From Symsagittifera roscoffensis (lineage: Eukaryota > Xenacoelomorpha > Acoela > Convolutidae), in contig NC_087062.1 of assembly GCF_963678635.1 (NCBI RefSeq), positions 64,019,253 through 64,083,252 of the forward strand: 64,000 bases of DNA. The letters run 5' to 3'. The notes under the pieces are model-generated. The model had not been told where the DNA came from. It saw nothing but the letters and a program-made list of their open reading frames with translations, and made no database searches. The translations under genes and the position numbers were made by a program. Of the stretch, positions 61,870 through 64,000 are shown piece after piece. Positions within the stretch are counted from its first letter, which is position 1; each line of letters opens with the position of its first letter.

Positions 61870-62175
61870 GGCAGTAACTCATTCGGTCCAAATGAGTACT
61901 CGTCCTAAACCTGGTCCCAATCGGCCTGCGATCCTTGCTTTCCGTATCTTGGCTCGTTCAGGAACGCAGACACAACATAGTTGCAAGCTGAGATCACTCC
62001 CACACGGGCAATCTCGAACACTCCCGGATTGCGTTGGCACAAGGAGGCAATTCTGTGCACTCAATCAGAATGGCTTTGACATTTGGGCTGTTCTTTGGGC
62101 TTTTGTTCTCGAGAGATACCATTCCTGGTTGCACCTTAGCGACGTCTACCTTCTCGGCCAAAGCCACGGTTGCTG
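61870..62175 (-). pseudogene. Asp/Glu racemase-family fragment, frameshifted
   Basis: On the minus strand one frame reads VALAEKVDVAKVQPGMVSL, then KAILIECTELPPCANAIR and LPVW, after which it meets a stop. The neighbouring frame continues ISACNYVVSAFL, then RYGKQG and ADWDQ. These match the C-terminal half of aspartate/glutamate-racemase-like proteins: the [IL]LECT[ED][LM]PP motif carries the second catalytic Cys, followed by a G/S-LPV[FW]D strand and a YG...W..DWD end. A one- or two-base slip near 61996-62002 and a TAG in the tail break it. Only this fragment is present. It is GC-richer than its neighbours. The family is common in bacteria and fungi and also occurs in some animals, so transfer is possible but not shown. 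Confidence 0.6.
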
Positions 62176-62229
62176 AGAAAGTTCACTGTGGAATAGGGAA
62201 TATGGAATATGTTAACGAAGTTTAGAAAC

Positions 62230-63051
62230 TAAAAGGGAAGCAAATGATTCATTTAAACGAGCTGAGTGGAAAAAGACTCTCGGAATCGGTATAAAAATGA
62301 GAAGCCAAAAAGTTTTATAGTTAAAATTTGCAAAAAGCAGCAAATATCAGTTAGTGGCCTGTTACAATTCGAGAATGTCAACAAATTATCAAAAGACTTG
62401 ACTTATTTTTTCTGGCTGTCATTGAACGATGATTTTGAGTCATGCTGTTTTCAAGTATTCAAATAGAATAGATTACAGCATCGAATCGCTCGCTACTATT
62501 GCACGACGTACAACGAATTAATTATTCAAGCAACTAGGAAGAAATAATGGTTTATCATGTTTGTTTGAAAAATGTTTTTCTGAATAAAAAAATCAAAATA
62601 ACGACAGCACAAAGAAAGCCGATGTCTATTTCAAAAAATATATATTCGATTAAATTTTCTTGCGAATATAAGTTTAAGTATCTGAATGTGTTCTTGCAGT
62701 GAAATTTGTTTTATATGAAAATTGCCAGTTCAGAGAAAAAATTGGCTTTTTTACGATGGAGCGTCAATTACTTGAAGTTTGTTTGAAGAGCTAATTATTG
62801 GTGTAACGCCTTTCCATTTCTCATTTCACGCTGCAACAAAAGAGTGAGGATTGACAACATATACTTATACCAGGCTTGTAACATGATTACATTTTAGCTA
62901 GAGACTTATCTGGGATTTTTGTGTGGCGAGGGTGCTGACAATGACTCTGATAACGAGTTTTGAAAAAAAAACATGAAAGGCATTAAAGCAAGGATAATCG
63001 GTTGCTGTGCAAGTGTCAAATAAAAAAATTTGTTTGCAAGTTTTTGACATT
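62230..63051. other. No gene seen
   Basis: AT-rich stretch between the racemase-like fragment and repeat R'. Short open frames have no support. The sequence has no visible counterpart in the first copy of the virus-like element. Confidence 0.4.
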
Positions 63052-64000
63052 TTCTTTGGCCTCTGCTTCGCCCTAAAAACATATTCCGCATGCTTGTCAA
63101 GCGTCTAGTATCATCAGACACAATCAAGACTATCTTCCTCCATGGAATTTTCCCCGATACCGAACCCTCGTAAGTTTGAATTTTATTATTAAACTAACGA
63201 ATAAAACCTGACATTTCTTTTTTAAGTTTCACCAGTCACTCATCTGAAAGAAAAAAACCCAAAAAAAAATCACAAACTCTTTTTACAGTTTTAAAATCTT
63301 AATCTAACAATGAAACTGACCAATATAAGTGAAGTAAACTTCATAACAAATACGTTAAATTAAAAATTCTGTAGTAAAATTTAAAAAATTTTCAGTAGTA
63401 AGTTAATAAGATGCAAGAAACTAACCTTTTTATGTGCGCTTCTTTTATAACTGAATGTTTTTTTTCACTCGACCACATTTCACACACTCTATTCAACAAA
63501 CTCGAACAACTCGCCCACGTAGAATTGTTTATTAAATGAGTTTCAAGTTTCAACAATAACTGATAACAATTTCAACTTGTTTTCACGCGTTTCAAACTTT
63601 TCTTTAACTCGGTTGGTAAAATTTATAAGTAACCTTAAAGTAAACAACGCAGCTTACTAATACCACAAAACCAACCGCATGTATAAGAAAGTCCCACGGT
63701 ACTCAGACCAAATTAAACCCAGGTTAAAACTGGATAAGATTTTCTTTTGAAACCCACTTTCAAGTTTTTTTAAACCCACTTAAACACCAAAATGTCAAAA
63801 GAAAAATCCAAAACGCAATAATGCGTTTTTGATAAAAGGACACAACCAAAAACAAAAAAGAGAAAAAACACCTGATAAAATAGAGCAAAAGAGAAAAAAC
63901 ACCTGATAAAATAGAACAAAAAGTTGAACACAAAAAGAGACTCTGCTCAAAGAGACGGTAAAATTATACTCCCTCAACTGGCCTCACCATCTAGTAGGAC
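63052..64000 (+). repeat. Direct repeat R', second copy, runs off the window
   Basis: Near-identical to 59821-60769. Its left edge starts abruptly in the middle of what is coding sequence in copy 1, next to unrelated DNA, so it is truncated or joined there. The right end lies outside the window. Confidence 0.93.

Overview
The window is nuclear DNA of an AT-rich, repeat-laden invertebrate animal. The evidence is spliced genes with GT-AG introns (an SLC12 cation-chloride cotransporter, METTL16, an intron-containing H3.3-type histone, beta-tubulin, a CAP-Gly protein), metazoan-type mobile elements (CR1/L2-like LINE, Penelope-like element, Ty3/gypsy, hAT-like MITEs, tRNA-derived SINEs) and no bacterial operon architecture. 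I cannot place it to phylum. Several reading frames start within a few bases of a pyrimidine-rich AG splice acceptor with little room for a normal 5' exon, which suggests a lineage with spliced-leader trans-splicing.

Layout. 1-2.0 kb: repeat debris and a hAT-like MITE with a perfect 8-bp target duplication. 2.28-6.74 kb, minus: a seven-exon gene for a 704-residue CAP-Gly protein. 7.4-18.1 kb: nested transposons. Two copies of an anonymous repeat are each interrupted, the first by a decayed Ty3/gypsy LTR element (LTRs near 7925-8273 and 13328-13673), the second by a 5'-truncated LINE with a 7-bp target duplication and a TTGAC tail. 18.9-20.2 kb, minus: the 3' part of a Penelope-like element with a GIY-YIG nuclease, abutting a LINE fragment. 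21.4-23.4 kb: microsatellites and an approximately 165-bp tandem array.

25.2-41.5 kb is the gene-dense part. A complete ten-exon SLC12 gene (1025 residues, minus, 33403 to 25207) contains three plus-strand genes inside its introns: DNLZ in intron 1, and an unidentified 284-residue gene followed 120 bp later by METTL16 in intron 4. The SLC12 start faces an H3.3-type histone gene across about 220 bp. Beta-tubulin (three exons) follows at 39.8-41.5 kb.

41.6-52.6 kb is mostly repeats: three copies of a second MITE family, two tRNA-derived SINEs, a second tandem array, one orphan coding exon (minus, 46793-46995) and a MKRN2OS/DUF4796-like reading frame (49.7-50.2 kb).

52.67 kb to the window end is different in character: A/C-rich on the plus strand and packed with broken reading frames. 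A roughly 2.86-kb unit is tandemly duplicated. It carries pieces of a membrane-anchored, glycoprotein-like product followed by pieces of a second, nucleoprotein-like product. The 3' flank (59821-60769) recurs almost identically at 63052-64000, and the 5' flank (52673-52947) recurs at 61491-61766. A decayed Asp/Glu-racemase-like pseudogene lies between. I read this as a decayed virus-derived or virus-like mobile element present in two rearranged copies; the viral family is not established.
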